From an uncultured Pelagibacteraceae bacterium (lineage in GTDB: Bacteria; Pseudomonadota; Alphaproteobacteria; Pelagibacterales; Pelagibacteraceae): a DNA stretch of 33,846 nt. Both the position numbers and the translations under genes were made by a program. Positions 15,282-24,111 of the stretch are shown in pieces; positions within the stretch are counted from its first letter, which is position 1, and each line of letters starts with the position of its first letter. The stretch covers positions 1 to 33,846 of the forward strand of contig CACAMG010000007.1 in assembly GCA_902533585.1 (NCBI GenBank), read 5' to 3'. Below the pieces are notes generated by a model, which made no database searches, was not told the DNA's origin, and was given only the letters and a program-made list of their open reading frames with translations.

Positions 15282-15794
15282 ATGTCTGAAGAAAAAAAAG
15301 TTAAAAGAAGAGATTTCATATTTACAGCATCTTATGTGCTGGGTGGGGTTGGAGTAGGAGCGGCTGTTTGGCCATTAATTGACCAGATGAATCCAGACGC
15401 CTCTGTGAAAGCACTAGCCAGTACTGAGGTAGATGTAAGTTCAGTACAACCAGGTCAGTCAATCACAGTTTTATGGAGAGGTAAGCCGGTCTTTATAAAG
15501 AGAAGAACTCAAGATGAAATAGCTGAAGCCAAATCTGTTGATTTAAAAGATTTAAAACATCCAGAAAAAGATGAGGATCGTGCAAAAAATCCTGAGTGGC
15601 TTGTTATGCTTGGTATTTGTACTCACCTAGGGTGTGTCCCTTTAGGGAATAAAGGAGAATATAATGGCTGGTTCTGTCCATGTCATGGCTCCCATTACGA
15701 CACCTCTGGAAGAATTAGAAAAGGACCTGCTCCAACAAATTTAGAAATACCAAAATACGAATTTGTAAATAACAACACAATAAAAATTGGATAG
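15282..15794 (+). CDS. petA: Ubiquinol-cytochrome c reductase Rieske iron-sulfur subunit
   Basis: This 170-residue subunit of the cytochrome bc1 complex takes electrons from ubiquinol through a [2Fe-2S] cluster. The N-terminus has a twin-arginine-like KRRDF (8-12) followed by an uncleaved membrane helix (about 15-34), as in other Rieske proteins exported by Tat. Box 1 is CTHLGC, with cluster ligands Cys113 and His115 and disulfide Cys118. Box 2 is CPCHGSH, with ligands Cys132 and His135 and disulfide Cys134. It is the first gene of petABC; petB follows after 9 bases. Confidence 0.98.
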   Translation: MSEEKKVKRRDFIFTASYVLGGVGVGAAVWPLIDQMNPDASVKALASTEVDVSSVQPGQSITVLWRGKPVFIKRRTQDEIAEAKSVDLKDLKHPEKDEDRAKNPEWLVMLGICTHLGCVPLGNKGEYNGWFCPCHGSHYDTSGRIRKGPAPTNLEIPKYEFVNNNTIKIG

Positions 15795-15803
15795 CAAAAC
15801 TAA

Positions 15804-17069
15804 ATGAGTAACACTAACTACGTACCTACTTCAAAAATTGGAAAATGGTTTAATGATAGGTTGCCTTTGTTAACTCTTAGTGCTCACTTACAAGAATATC
15901 CGACACCTAAAAATTTGAATTATTGGTGGACTTTTGGTGGAATATTAACTTTTTGTTTAATTACTCAAATTATTACCGGAGTTATATTGGCAATGCATTA
16001 TGTTGCACATGCTGATCTTGCATTTGAAAGTGTTGAACATATTATGAGAAATGTTAATTACGGATGGCTCATACGATATGTTCACGCTAATGGGGCATCA
16101 ATGTTTTTTTTAGCAGTCTATATTCATATTTTTAGAGCTCTATATTACGGTTCTTATAAGTCACCAAGAGAAGTCATATGGATTATAGGAATGATAATAT
16201 ATTTTTTAATGATGATGACTGCATTTATGGGTTACGTTCTTCCTTGGGGTCAAATGAGTTTCTGGGGAGCGACTGTTATAACTAATTTATTTAGTGCAAT
16301 TCCATTTTTTGGAGAAAGTATTACAAATTGGCTATGGGGAGGTTTTGCTGTAGACAATCCAACTTTAACAAGATTTTTTAGCTTACATTATTTGCTTCCA
16401 TTTTTAATACTTGGCTTAGTGATTTTACATATTTGGGCATTACATGTTCCTGGCAATAATAACCCTATAGGTATTGATGTAAAAAAACCTTCAAAGGATA
16501 CGGTTCCATTTCATCCATATATAGTAATAAAAGATTTATTTGCTTTGCTTATTTTTTTAATAATTTTTGCATTTTTTGTTTTTTATTCTCCAAATATTTT
16601 AGGACATGCTGACAATTACATCGAAGCAAATCCGCTAGTAACACCAGCTCACATAGTGCCTGAATGGTATCTTTTACCTTTTTATGCAATTTTGAGATCA
16701 ATACCCGATAAACTATTTGGAGTAATAGCTATGTTTGCTTCAATTTTTGTTCTTGTAATATTGCCTTGGTTGGATACTTCAAAAGTTAAATCAGCAATCT
16801 TTAGACCTTTATATAAGCAATTTTATTGGTTTTTAATTATTGATGTTATTGTATTGGGTTACATGGGAGCAATGCCAGCAGAGGGAGTGTATTTGTTAAT
16901 AGCTAGAGTTGCAACTGCATATTACTTTATGCATTTTTTAGTAATACTTCCTTATCTAGGAATAAAAGAAAAAACACTTCCAATTCCGCTAAGTATTACA
17001 GAACCTGTGTTAGGAGGATCATCAAATCCATCAAGGGTTAAGAATAAAACTGAATTACACAATTTATAG
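15804..17069 (+). CDS. petB: Cytochrome b of the bc1 complex
   Basis: This 421-residue integral membrane protein carries the two b haems and the Qo and Qi quinone sites. The haem ligand pairs are His94/His108 and His195/His209, each 14 residues apart as in the bacterial and mitochondrial family. The Qo motif PEWY is at 286-289 ([15 protein letters not shown]). The conserved [16 protein letters not shown] helix is also present. It is a fused, full-length cytochrome b rather than the split b6/subunit IV form. The petC ATG follows 2 bases after its stop. Confidence 0.99.
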   Translation: MSNTNYVPTSKIGKWFNDRLPLLTLSAHLQEYPTPKNLNYWWTFGGILTFCLITQIITGVILAMHYVAHADLAFESVEHIMRNVNYGWLIRYVHANGASMFFLAVYIHIFRALYYGSYKSPREVIWIIGMIIYFLMMMTAFMGYVLPWGQMSFWGATVITNLFSAIPFFGESITNWLWGGFAVDNPTLTRFFSLHYLLPFLILGLVILHIWALHVPGNNNPIGIDVKKPSKDTVPFHPYIVIKDLFALLIFLIIFAFFVFYSPNILGHADNYIEANPLVTPAHIVPEWYLLPFYAILRSIPDKLFGVIAMFASIFVLVILPWLDTSKVKSAIFRPLYKQFYWFLIIDVIVLGYMGAMPAEGVYLLIARVATAYYFMHFLVILPYLGIKEKTLPIPLSITEPVLGGSSNPSRVKNKTELHNL

Positions 17070-17071
17070 AG

Positions 17072-17854
17072 ATGAAAAAAATTTTTAAATTATTGTTAAT
17101 TTTTGTAACATTTTTAAGTTTTTACAATCAGAATGCTTTTAGTGAAGATAATAAACAATTATTAAAACAAGATTGGACTTTCAAAGGTTTCTTTGGAAAA
17201 TTTGATAGAGCGTCTTTGCAAAGAGGTTATCAAGTCTATTCAGAAGTTTGTTCATCTTGTCATTCAATGCAATATTTGAGTTATAGAAATCTTGCAGAAA
17301 CTGGCGGCCCTGAGTTTTCAAAAGAACAAGCTAAAGCAATTGCTTCACAATTTGAAGTTAAAGATGGTCCTAATGAAGATGGCGAAATGTTCACCAGAAC
17401 CGCAAAATTGTCTGATAGATTTGTAAGCCCATATGCAAATGAAAAAGAGGCACAAGCTTCCAATGGCGGGGCTTATCCACCTGACATGTCTGTATTAGTC
17501 AAGGCTAGGAAAGGTGGTGCTGATTATATTTATTCAGTTTTACTTGGTTATGAAGATCCACCTAAAGATATTCAATTAGATGATGGTGTTTATTATAATG
17601 CTTATATGTATGGAAAAAAAATTAAAATGGCCAATCCTTTATCAGAAGGTTTGGTACAATATAAGGATGGAACAGAAGCTTCAGTTGAGCAAATGGCCAA
17701 AGATGTTACTACTTTTTTATCTTGGGCAGCAGAGCCTCACTTAGAATCAAGACACAAAATAGGTTTTAGATCAATAATTTATTTAATTATAATTACTTTT
17801 TTAGTTTATTTTGTTATGAAAAAAATTTGGTCACGTGTTGAAACGGAAGTTTAA
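17072..17854 (+). CDS. petC: Cytochrome c1 of the bc1 complex
   Basis: The 260-residue product has a cleavable signal peptide (about 1-24), a single c-type haem motif CSSCH (60-64), and a C-terminal membrane anchor (about 233-250) followed by a short basic tail. The sixth haem ligand is probably Met186 in KIKMANPL. PPDMSVLVKARKGG (136-149) is a conserved cytochrome c1 segment. It accepts electrons from the Rieske centre and passes them to a soluble or membrane cytochrome c. It is the last petABC gene. Its final 24 bases overlap the end of ychF on the other strand, so there is no room for a terminator between them. Confidence 0.98.
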   Translation: MKKIFKLLLIFVTFLSFYNQNAFSEDNKQLLKQDWTFKGFFGKFDRASLQRGYQVYSEVCSSCHSMQYLSYRNLAETGGPEFSKEQAKAIASQFEVKDGPNEDGEMFTRTAKLSDRFVSPYANEKEAQASNGGAYPPDMSVLVKARKGGADYIYSVLLGYEDPPKDIQLDDGVYYNAYMYGKKIKMANPLSEGLVQYKDGTEASVEQMAKDVTTFLSWAAEPHLESRHKIGFRSIIYLIIITFLVYFVMKKIWSRVETEV

Positions 17855-18904
17855 AACATCTCCATCTTCTACAACGTATTCTTTTCCTTCTAGGCGCATT
17901 TTTCCATTTGTTTTAGAGTTTAACCATCCTTTGTTTTTTACAAAATCTTCATAAGATACTGTTTCTGATTTTATAAAACCTTTCTCAAAGTCAGTATGAA
18001 TTGTGCCAGCGGCTTTAACAGCTGTACAGTTTTTTGGAATAGTCCATGCTCTAGACTCTTCAGGACCTGATGTAAAAAAAGTTTTTAGCTGCAAAAGATC
18101 ATATCCTTTTTTGATCAAAACATTTAATCCAGTTTCATTTAAACCTATCATTTGCATATATTTTGCTTTTTCATTTTCATCTAAAAGATTTATTTGATTT
18201 TCTATTTCAGCGGAAATAACAATAGTATCTTTTTCTCCATAAATTTTTATGAATTGATTTGTATGATTGTTGCCTTTTTCAATGCTTTTTTCATCTACAT
18301 TACAAACATATAGTTTAGGCTTTATAGACAACAGACCACTTTTATTTAATTCGTGCGCATCAAAAATTTCACTTAAAGTATTTATATTTATATCTTCATT
18401 TATGTAATTCATTGCTGTTTGAAGTAATTTTGACTGTTTATCGCTTAAATTTTTTTTATTTTTCTTTTCCAATCTTCTATTAATGGATTCTAAATCAGCA
18501 AGTTTCATTTCGGTTTCTATTATTTCTAAGTCTCTTATTGGATTAATATCAGGGTTCACGTTTTGTATATTTTGAGATTCAAAACATCTAATTAAATGTA
18601 TTAAAGCATCAACTTCACGTATATGAGATAAAAATTTATTTCCCAAACCTTCGCCTTTTGATGCTCCTTTTACTAAACCAGCGATATCAACAAAAGAAAT
18701 TGTTGTATGTATTTTTTTTTTTGAGTCAGATATTTTAACTAATTTATTTAACCTTTCATCTGGTACGGGAACAACTCCGACATTAGGTTCGATTGTACAG
18801 AATGGAAAATTTTCTGCCTGCGCTTTGCTTGAATTCGTTAGAGCATTAAACAAGGTAGACTTTCCAACATTTGGCAAACCAACAATACCACACTTAAAAC
18901 TCAT
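17831..18904 (-). CDS. ychF: Ribosome-associated ATPase YchF
   Basis: YchF (OLA1 family) is an Obg-related P-loop protein that prefers ATP and associates with ribosomes. The 357-residue sequence has the G1 loop GLPNVGKS (9-16), the G3 region FVDIAGLVKGASKGEG, and NVDE in place of the GTPase NKxD motif, which fits ATP preference. The C-terminal TGS-like domain includes SRAWTIPKNCTAVKAAGTIH and ends GDVLNFRFNT. It follows pth immediately (0-base gap), a common bacterial pairing. Its 3' end overlaps petC convergently by 24 bases. Confidence 0.97.
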   Translation of the reverse strand: MSFKCGIVGLPNVGKSTLFNALTNSSKAQAENFPFCTIEPNVGVVPVPDERLNKLVKISDSKKKIHTTISFVDIAGLVKGASKGEGLGNKFLSHIREVDALIHLIRCFESQNIQNVNPDINPIRDLEIIETEMKLADLESINRRLEKKNKKNLSDKQSKLLQTAMNYINEDININTLSEIFDAHELNKSGLLSIKPKLYVCNVDEKSIEKGNNHTNQFIKIYGEKDTIVISAEIENQINLLDENEKAKYMQMIGLNETGLNVLIKKGYDLLQLKTFFTSGPEESRAWTIPKNCTAVKAAGTIHTDFEKGFIKSETVSYEDFVKNKGWLNSKTNGKMRLEGKEYVVEDGDVLNFRFNT

Positions 18905-19465
18905 TTACTTATTGTTAACTGTGCTTGAAAACAACTCCAGTTTTTTATCAACAAGTATTGAAATTGACTCAATTATATTTTTTGTAACTTTTTCAATTTC
19001 ATCTTTTTCTTCAGGTTCAAAATCTTTTAACACATAATCGGATACCGAAATTTTTAAATCAGGTCTACCTATGCCAATTCTTACTCTTGAGTAATCTTTG
19101 CCAATAAATTTATCTATTGAAGCAATGCCGTTATGTCCTGCACTAGATCCTCCAAATTTAGTTTTAATTTTTCCAAAATCAACATCCAGATCATCATGAA
19201 AAACAATTACATCTTCAGCATTAATTTTAAAATATTCTAATAATTCACGAATACAGATTCCAGAATTATTCATAAAAGTTAATGGTTTGATTGCATAAAT
19301 TTTTTTATTTTCTATATTTCCAGTGGTAAGCAAACCTTTAAATTTTGGCTTTTGTTTTGATAGACCGTATTTTTGATTTATCGAATCAATAACTTTAAAA
19401 CCAATGTTATGACGATTATTCTTGCTGTCAGGAGTTGGGTTGCCTAACCCTACAAAAAGTAGCAT
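18905..19465 (-). CDS. pth: Peptidyl-tRNA hydrolase
   Basis: Pth recycles peptidyl-tRNAs that fall off ribosomes. The 186-residue enzyme has FVGLGNP (4-10), catalytic His19 in RHNIGF, the conserved PLTFMNNSG region, and VFHDDLDVDFGKIKTKFGGSSAGHNG, where the first Asp positions the histidine. Length is normal. It sits between rplY and ychF, a frequent bacterial arrangement (rplY-pth-ychF) joining translation-related functions. There are 35 bases between the rplY stop and this start, with no obvious promoter. Confidence 0.97.
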   Translation of the reverse strand: MLLFVGLGNPTPDSKNNRHNIGFKVIDSINQKYGLSKQKPKFKGLLTTGNIENKKIYAIKPLTFMNNSGICIRELLEYFKINAEDVIVFHDDLDVDFGKIKTKFGGSSAGHNGIASIDKFIGKDYSRVRIGIGRPDLKISVSDYVLKDFEPEEKDEIEKVTKNIIESISILVDKKLELFSSTVNNK

Positions 19466-19500
19466 ATAAAAACTAAAATTTAAAAATTATCACTGTAAAT

Positions 19501-20265
19501 TTATTTTTTTTCTTTAGGAGCTTTTTTTTCTTCTTTTTTCTCACCTTCTTTTGTTTTACCTTTTTCTCCTTCAGGAGTTTTTTCAGGAGATCCTTCGGTA
19601 GCAGTTTTTGCTCCCTCAGCTCCTTCTGCTGGAGTTCCTTCGGCTCCTTCAACTCCTTCAGCTCCCTCAGCGGCAGCATCTTCTGCAGGCTTCTCAGGCT
19701 CTTTAACAATTGTTGGAGCTGCAACCGTAGCTATCACAAAGTCTCTACCCTGAATAGTTGGAACAACATTTTCAGGTAGTTTTATTGAGGAAATCTTAAT
19801 ACTTGAACCAATATCTAAATTATCTAAATCTACAATTAGTTCCGTGGGTATATTTTCGGTAGGGCATCTTAATTCTACCTTTCTTCTAACTATATTTAAT
19901 ACACCTCCTCTTTTTAAGCCTGGACTTTTTTCACTATTAATAAATTTTACTGGTATTTCTAATATAATACTTGTTCCTTTAATTATTCTTAAAAAATCTA
20001 TGTGAATAGGTTCATCACTCACAACATCAAATTTAATATCTCTGGTTAAAACATTTTGTTCTTTTCCATCTATATTTATTGAAATCACATTTGATAAAAA
20101 ATTTTCTTTTTCAATTAGTATTTTTATTTCTTTTTTGGATAAAGAAATTTTTTGATTTTTTTCTTTTCCACCATAGACTATACCTGGCACTATTCCATTT
20201 CTTCTTAAGGAGTTTACTTCTCCTCTAGTTTTAGTACTTCTGATTGTAGCTTCAATTTCGCTCAT
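19501..20265 (-). CDS. rplY: 50S ribosomal protein L25 (TL5/Ctc type) with acidic-basic tail
   Basis: L25 binds 5S rRNA. The 254-residue form has the N-terminal L25 domain (about 1-92; GEVNSLRRNGIVPGIVYG) and the second TL5/Ctc beta domain (about 98-183; LKRGGVLNIVRRKVELRCP). Residues 184-254 are a low-complexity tail, first rich in Glu/Ala/Gly/Pro with AEGAEG-type repeats, then in Lys/Glu. The coding DNA of the tail is visibly more G+C-rich than its surroundings, since the Ala and Gly codons force it. Similar tails occur in other alphaproteobacterial L25 proteins. A frame on the same strand through the tail (19473-19724) is a shadow of the repeats. Confidence 0.95.
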   Translation of the reverse strand: MSEIEATIRSTKTRGEVNSLRRNGIVPGIVYGGKEKNQKISLSKKEIKILIEKENFLSNVISINIDGKEQNVLTRDIKFDVVSDEPIHIDFLRIIKGTSIILEIPVKFINSEKSPGLKRGGVLNIVRRKVELRCPTENIPTELIVDLDNLDIGSSIKISSIKLPENVVPTIQGRDFVIATVAAPTIVKEPEKPAEDAAAEGAEGVEGAEGTPAEGAEGAKTATEGSPEKTPEGEKGKTKEGEKKEEKKAPKEKK

Positions 20266-20309
20266 AAAGGGACGTTTTTTAACGTATGAATATAAATTTT
20301 ACAAGGAAA

Positions 20310-21242
20310 TTATTTAAATAAATCTGAAACAGAAGTTGAGTTTGAAATCCTTTTTATTGCTTCACCTAACAAATTAGATATTGTTAGTACCTCTATATTG
20401 CTTGTATTTCTTATCTTGTCTGAATTGTCTATAGTATCAGTAATAACTAGTTTTTTTATTTTTGATTTTTTTATTTTCTTAACAGCCTCTCCACTCAAAA
20501 CTCCATGCGTAACATAAACATGTACTTCTTGAGCGCCTCTATTAATTAAAGCTTGTGCGGCATTAACAATAGTTCCACCAGAGTCAATTATGTCATCAAC
20601 AATTATACAATTTTTTCCATTAACATTTCCAATTACGTTCATCACTTGAGACTTCCCAGGTGAAGGTCTTCTTTTATCAATAATTGCTATGCCAATATCC
20701 AATTTTCTTGCCAAAGCTCTTGTTCTTTCAACACCACCAACATCAGGGGCTACACAAATTAAATTTTTTTTATTTAATTTCTTTTTGATATGTCTTGCAA
20801 AAATTGGAGTTGAAAAAAGATTGTCAACTGGTATGTCAAAAAAACCCTGTATTTGTCCTGCATGTAAATCTACTGTAACGACTCTATCCGCACCTGCTTT
20901 TGTAATTAAATTAGAAACAAGCTTTGCAGATATAGATGTTCTTGGAGCAACTTTTCTATCTTGTCTAGCATAACCAAAATAAGGAATAACTGCAGTTATA
21001 TTTTTAGCAGAAGATCTCTTAAGAGCATCAATGCATAAAAGAAGCTCCATAAGATTATCGTTTGCTGGCGAAGAGATTGATTGTAATAAAAATATGCTAT
21101 TGCCTCTTATGTTTTCATTTATTTCTATGTAAATCTCGCCATCCGCAAACCTTCTAATGCTAGAATGTACTAGCTTTGTTTTTAAATGCTTTGATATTTT
21201 TTGACTGAGGCTTTTATTACTATTTCCTGTAAGAAGCTTCAT
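20310..21242 (-). CDS. prs: Ribose-phosphate pyrophosphokinase
   Basis: Prs makes PRPP from ribose 5-phosphate and ATP, feeding nucleotide, histidine and tryptophan synthesis. The 310-residue protein matches class I enzymes: [17 protein letters not shown] (31-47), [10 protein letters not shown] (88-97) in the ATP-binding region, the metal-binding [12 protein letters not shown] (124-135) and the PRPP loop [10 protein letters not shown] (215-224). Length is standard. It lies between pgeF (12-base gap) and rplY (44-base gap), on the same strand. Confidence 0.98.
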   Translation of the reverse strand: MKLLTGNSNKSLSQKISKHLKTKLVHSSIRRFADGEIYIEINENIRGNSIFLLQSISSPANDNLMELLLCIDALKRSSAKNITAVIPYFGYARQDRKVAPRTSISAKLVSNLITKAGADRVVTVDLHAGQIQGFFDIPVDNLFSTPIFARHIKKKLNKKNLICVAPDVGGVERTRALARKLDIGIAIIDKRRPSPGKSQVMNVIGNVNGKNCIIVDDIIDSGGTIVNAAQALINRGAQEVHVYVTHGVLSGEAVKKIKKSKIKKLVITDTIDNSDKIRNTSNIEVLTISNLLGEAIKRISNSTSVSDLFK

Positions 21243-21254
21243 TTTATGAGAACC

Positions 21255-22004
21255 TTATTTAATCATAATTACAGAAATATTTCTACCATAATCGTGATTA
21301 TTTTTTTTTGATCTTCTTGAACTAAAAAAGTTATTTTTTCGATTATATGTATCTTTCTTAATTATTTCAATATTTTTTATTTTAATGTCTTTTAATTGAC
21401 CTTTTAAACAATCTCTTAGACTAAAATAAATTTTTTTTCTAATTATTTTAAAGTATTTTTTATTATTTTTAGTTTGATTTAGAAATTTTTTTATAAAATC
21501 TTGCTGAACTTCATAATTTTTTTGAGCTATACAAGGGCCAATTACAGCTATTATATTTTCTTTTTTAGATCCAAGATTAACCAGTTTATTAATAATTTTT
21601 GTTAAAATTTTATTATAAGCACCTCTCCATCCAGCATGAGCGACTGCTATAACTTTTTTTTCTGGATCAAAAATAAAAACCGGGGCACAATCTGCGGTCA
21701 AAATTCCTAGAGCAATATTTTTTTTATTTGTAATAGCGCCATCACCTCTAGGTTTAATCAAGGGTTTTTTTTTTATAAGAAAAAACTTGTTGCTATGAAT
21801 TTGATTTAACAAAAGTAAATTTTCTCTTTTAAAACCTATTTTTTTTGAGACTATTTTTAAATTTTCATTTATATTTTTTTGTTTATCGTGTGAGCCAAAT
21901 CCACAGTTCAGGCTTTTATATATTCCTTTTGACACACCACCTCTTCTGTCAAAAAAACCATGACTAATATTTCTGTTGTTTATTAGTATCTTTGAACTAA
22001 TCAA
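21255..22004 (-). CDS. pgeF: Laccase-domain protein PgeF/YfiH (peptidoglycan editing factor)
   Basis: The 249-residue protein belongs to the DUF152/YfiH family. Conserved parts are HGFFDRRGGVSKG near the start, His70 in NQIHSN, TADCAPVFIFD with Cys106, VAHAGWRG with His123, and AVIGPCIAQKNYEV. The Cys and His residues form the active metal site. Family members have been reported to correct wrong amino acids in peptidoglycan precursors and to act on purine nucleosides; which applies here is not decidable. Its stop is adjacent to the MidA-family start region, and the MidA-pgeF order is common in alphaproteobacteria. Confidence 0.93.
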   Translation of the reverse strand: MISSKILINNRNISHGFFDRRGGVSKGIYKSLNCGFGSHDKQKNINENLKIVSKKIGFKRENLLLLNQIHSNKFFLIKKKPLIKPRGDGAITNKKNIALGILTADCAPVFIFDPEKKVIAVAHAGWRGAYNKILTKIINKLVNLGSKKENIIAVIGPCIAQKNYEVQQDFIKKFLNQTKNNKKYFKIIRKKIYFSLRDCLKGQLKDIKIKNIEIIKKDTYNRKNNFFSSRRSKKNNHDYGRNISVIMIK

Positions 22005-23048
22005 TTAAAATCCAAGTTTAAAATTAATTTTTTTATTTGATATAAACATAACTTTAAAAACATCTCCCATTTGTTTATTATCTATTAATCGTTTCAATCT
22101 ATAATAAATATCAACTTTTAATGAAAAAGGTACATTTTTAGAAATTATTTCGGCTCGTTGTATTATACCTAATTTAATTAAAAATTTTCGTTGTGTGGTT
22201 AATCCATTTGTTTTTAATTTAAATTTTTTAACAACTTCTTTAATTAATTTATAATTTAGCAAATGGGTAATGTCCGAATTGCCTACATTATTTAAAATAT
22301 GAGTTTTTTTGTGTTTTTTTACAGATTGAAGTGTATCAAACATTTTTTTATTAAAGTATCCATAATCAATAATTAGCAAACCTCCATTTTTTTTATTTAT
22401 TATATTTGAAATTTCTTTTATTAATTGAAACATTAAAGGGGAGAATTCAATAAATTTTTGATCCTTAGATATATTGATTCCAATTTTTTTTTCAATTTTT
22501 TTTATATTAATTTTTTTTTCTATAAATTTTTTATTTTTAGAATATGTATCAACGTATTTTTCAAACCAATTATTATTTTTTTTTATGAACTGTTTTATCG
22601 GAAGAGAGTCAAAAAATTCATTTCCTATAAATACTGTGGGGCCATTATTAATTTGATTTAATTTTTTTAACCAATTTACTTTAAAATTTTTTAATTTTTC
22701 TTTTTGTATTTTTTTTAAATATGGACTTTTTTCATAAATAAAAAAGTTGCAAACACTTTTAAAAAATAAGAATTGTTTAGAAGTTTTAATAATATTGAAC
22801 ATCATTTCTCCATTGCCCGCCCCTAATTCGACTATATTAATTTTTTCAGGTTTGTTTAATTTTTTCCATAATGAAACAATCCAAATACAAACCATTTCTG
22901 AGAACAGCACTGATATATTGGGGGATGTAATGAAATCACCTTTTTCGCCAAAAGGATTTTTTTTCATGTAGTAACCATAGTCTTTATTGTATAGGGATTT
23001 ATCTATAAATTTATCGAGAGGAATTATTTTTTTAATTTTTATGTTCAT
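22005..23048 (-). CDS. SAM-dependent methyltransferase, MidA/NDUFAF7 family
   Basis: From the ATG at 23048 the protein has 347 residues. It shows the family opening with DYGYYMKKNPFGEKGDFITSP, the SAM loop VELGAGNGEMM, GNEFFDSLPIKQF and LLIIDYGYF. The mitochondrial relative NDUFAF7 methylates an arginine of a complex I subunit, and bacterial members are presumed protein arginine methyltransferases; the target here is unknown. A longer frame from 23090 would add 14 hydrophobic residues inside lgt and is less likely, because the KIIPLDKFID motif starts soon after the chosen start. The chosen start overlaps the lgt stop by 17 bases. The C-terminal half is very Lys/Asn-rich. Confidence 0.88.
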   Translation of the reverse strand: MNIKIKKIIPLDKFIDKSLYNKDYGYYMKKNPFGEKGDFITSPNISVLFSEMVCIWIVSLWKKLNKPEKINIVELGAGNGEMMFNIIKTSKQFLFFKSVCNFFIYEKSPYLKKIQKEKLKNFKVNWLKKLNQINNGPTVFIGNEFFDSLPIKQFIKKNNNWFEKYVDTYSKNKKFIEKKINIKKIEKKIGINISKDQKFIEFSPLMFQLIKEISNIINKKNGGLLIIDYGYFNKKMFDTLQSVKKHKKTHILNNVGNSDITHLLNYKLIKEVVKKFKLKTNGLTTQRKFLIKLGIIQRAEIISKNVPFSLKVDIYYRLKRLIDNKQMGDVFKVMFISNKKINFKLGF

Positions 23049-23805
23049 TTTTAAAGTGAAATAAAAATAAACCAGCAATAAAAAAAACAACGCTAATAAT
23101 TTGCCCCATTGTTAGGTTTAATAGTAAATATTCTAGCTGAGCATCGGGCTCCCTTGTAAATTCAACAAAAAATCTAAAGATAGAATAATATATTAAAAAT
23201 AAAGCTGAAATGGTTCCATTTTTAATTAAAAATTTTTTAAATACAAAATTTAGTAATAAAAATAAAATTACACCTTCAAGGAGAGCTTCATAAATTTGAG
23301 AAGGATGTCTATAAAGATTATCGACGTTTATAAATTTTACTGACCAAAAAATTTCAGTTTCTTTTCCGTAAAGTTCTGAATTAATAAAATTTGCTATTCT
23401 TCCAAGAAAAATTCCAATAGGAGCTGACATTGCAATTAAATCTAAAAAAATAAACGTATCAATATTATTTTTTTTACTAAAAAGATAGGTCGCAATTATA
23501 GTTCCCACAACGCCCCCATGGAATGACATTCCTCCACCCCAAATCATAAATATTTCTATAGGATTATTTATATAATATATTGGATTGTAAATGATTACAT
23601 AGCCTAAGCGACCTCCAAGAACTATTCCTAAAATTATATAAACAATAATATCATCAAAAATATTTAGAATTTTTACGTTTTTGATCAAAAATTTTTTGCA
23701 ATAAAACCATCCTAGAATAATTCCAAATATATAAGCAAGAGAATACCAGCGTATTTCAAAAGCTAAGATTTTTATAGCCACAGGGTCAAAATTATTGATA
23801 AACAT
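23032..23805 (-). CDS. lgt: Prolipoprotein diacylglyceryl transferase
   Basis: Lgt attaches diacylglycerol to the lipobox Cys of prolipoproteins, the first step of lipoprotein maturation at the inner membrane. The 257-residue protein is polytopic, with the signature GRIANFINSELYGKET, where Arg and Asn are essential in homologues. Also conserved are the earlier MSFHGGVVG segment and RHPSQIYEALLEG. Length is typical of short alphaproteobacterial forms. It heads the minus-strand run lgt-midA-pgeF-prs-rplY-pth-ychF and is divergent from ubiK across 51 bases of pure A+T. Confidence 0.97.
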   Translation of the reverse strand: MFINNFDPVAIKILAFEIRWYSLAYIFGIILGWFYCKKFLIKNVKILNIFDDIIVYIILGIVLGGRLGYVIIYNPIYYINNPIEIFMIWGGGMSFHGGVVGTIIATYLFSKKNNIDTFIFLDLIAMSAPIGIFLGRIANFINSELYGKETEIFWSVKFINVDNLYRHPSQIYEALLEGVILFLLLNFVFKKFLIKNGTISALFLIYYSIFRFFVEFTREPDAQLEYLLLNLTMGQIISVVFFIAGLFLFHFKNEHKN

Positions 23806-23856
23806 TTATAAAAAATAATATAAAAATTAAATTATAATATTTTAAAAATTAAATAT

Positions 23857-24111
23857 ATGTCAAAATCAAGATTTGTTTTAGATAAATTAGCCAAGTTATT
23901 TGAGCAGGGCCTAATAAATTATAAAGATTTAAGCAACGAAATATTAAATATTTTAAAATCAAAAAGAGATGAAATCGTTTTTAGAATGAGAATTACCAGC
24001 AAAGATGAGACTGATATTTTAAGTAAAAGAGTTGAAAAATTAGAGAGAAAAATTCAAATACTTGAAAAAAATAGAATTAAAAAAAAAACTAAAAAGGTAA
24101 AGAAATCTTAA
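23857..24111 (+). CDS. ubiK: Ubiquinone biosynthesis accessory factor UbiK (BMFP family)
   Basis: The 84-residue protein has the BMFP/YqiC layout: an amphipathic N-terminal helix (about 1-35, FVLDKLAKLFEQGL), a linker with the conserved RDEIVFRMRITSKDE-like segment, then a coiled coil (about 52-72, RVEKLERKIQILEKN) that trimerises in relatives, and a Lys-rich tail. UbiK aids aerobic ubiquinone synthesis by binding lipids and the Ubi complex. Membership is read from size and layout. The only gene in its transcription unit, it converges on the sensor kinase gene, overlapping by 23 bases. Confidence 0.82.
   Translation: MSKSRFVLDKLAKLFEQGLINYKDLSNEILNILKSKRDEIVFRMRITSKDETDILSKRVEKLERKIQILEKNRIKKKTKKVKKS

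Noticed and set aside
19473..19724. 83-codon Leu/Lys/Gln-rich frame on the rplY strand
   Set aside because: It is a shifted reading of the repetitive L25 tail and has no independent start signal.
23049..23090. Longer start for the MidA-family methyltransferase
   Set aside because: The added MFFLLLVYFYFTLK is antisense-independent overlap with the lgt C-terminus and would place a membrane helix before a soluble enzyme core.
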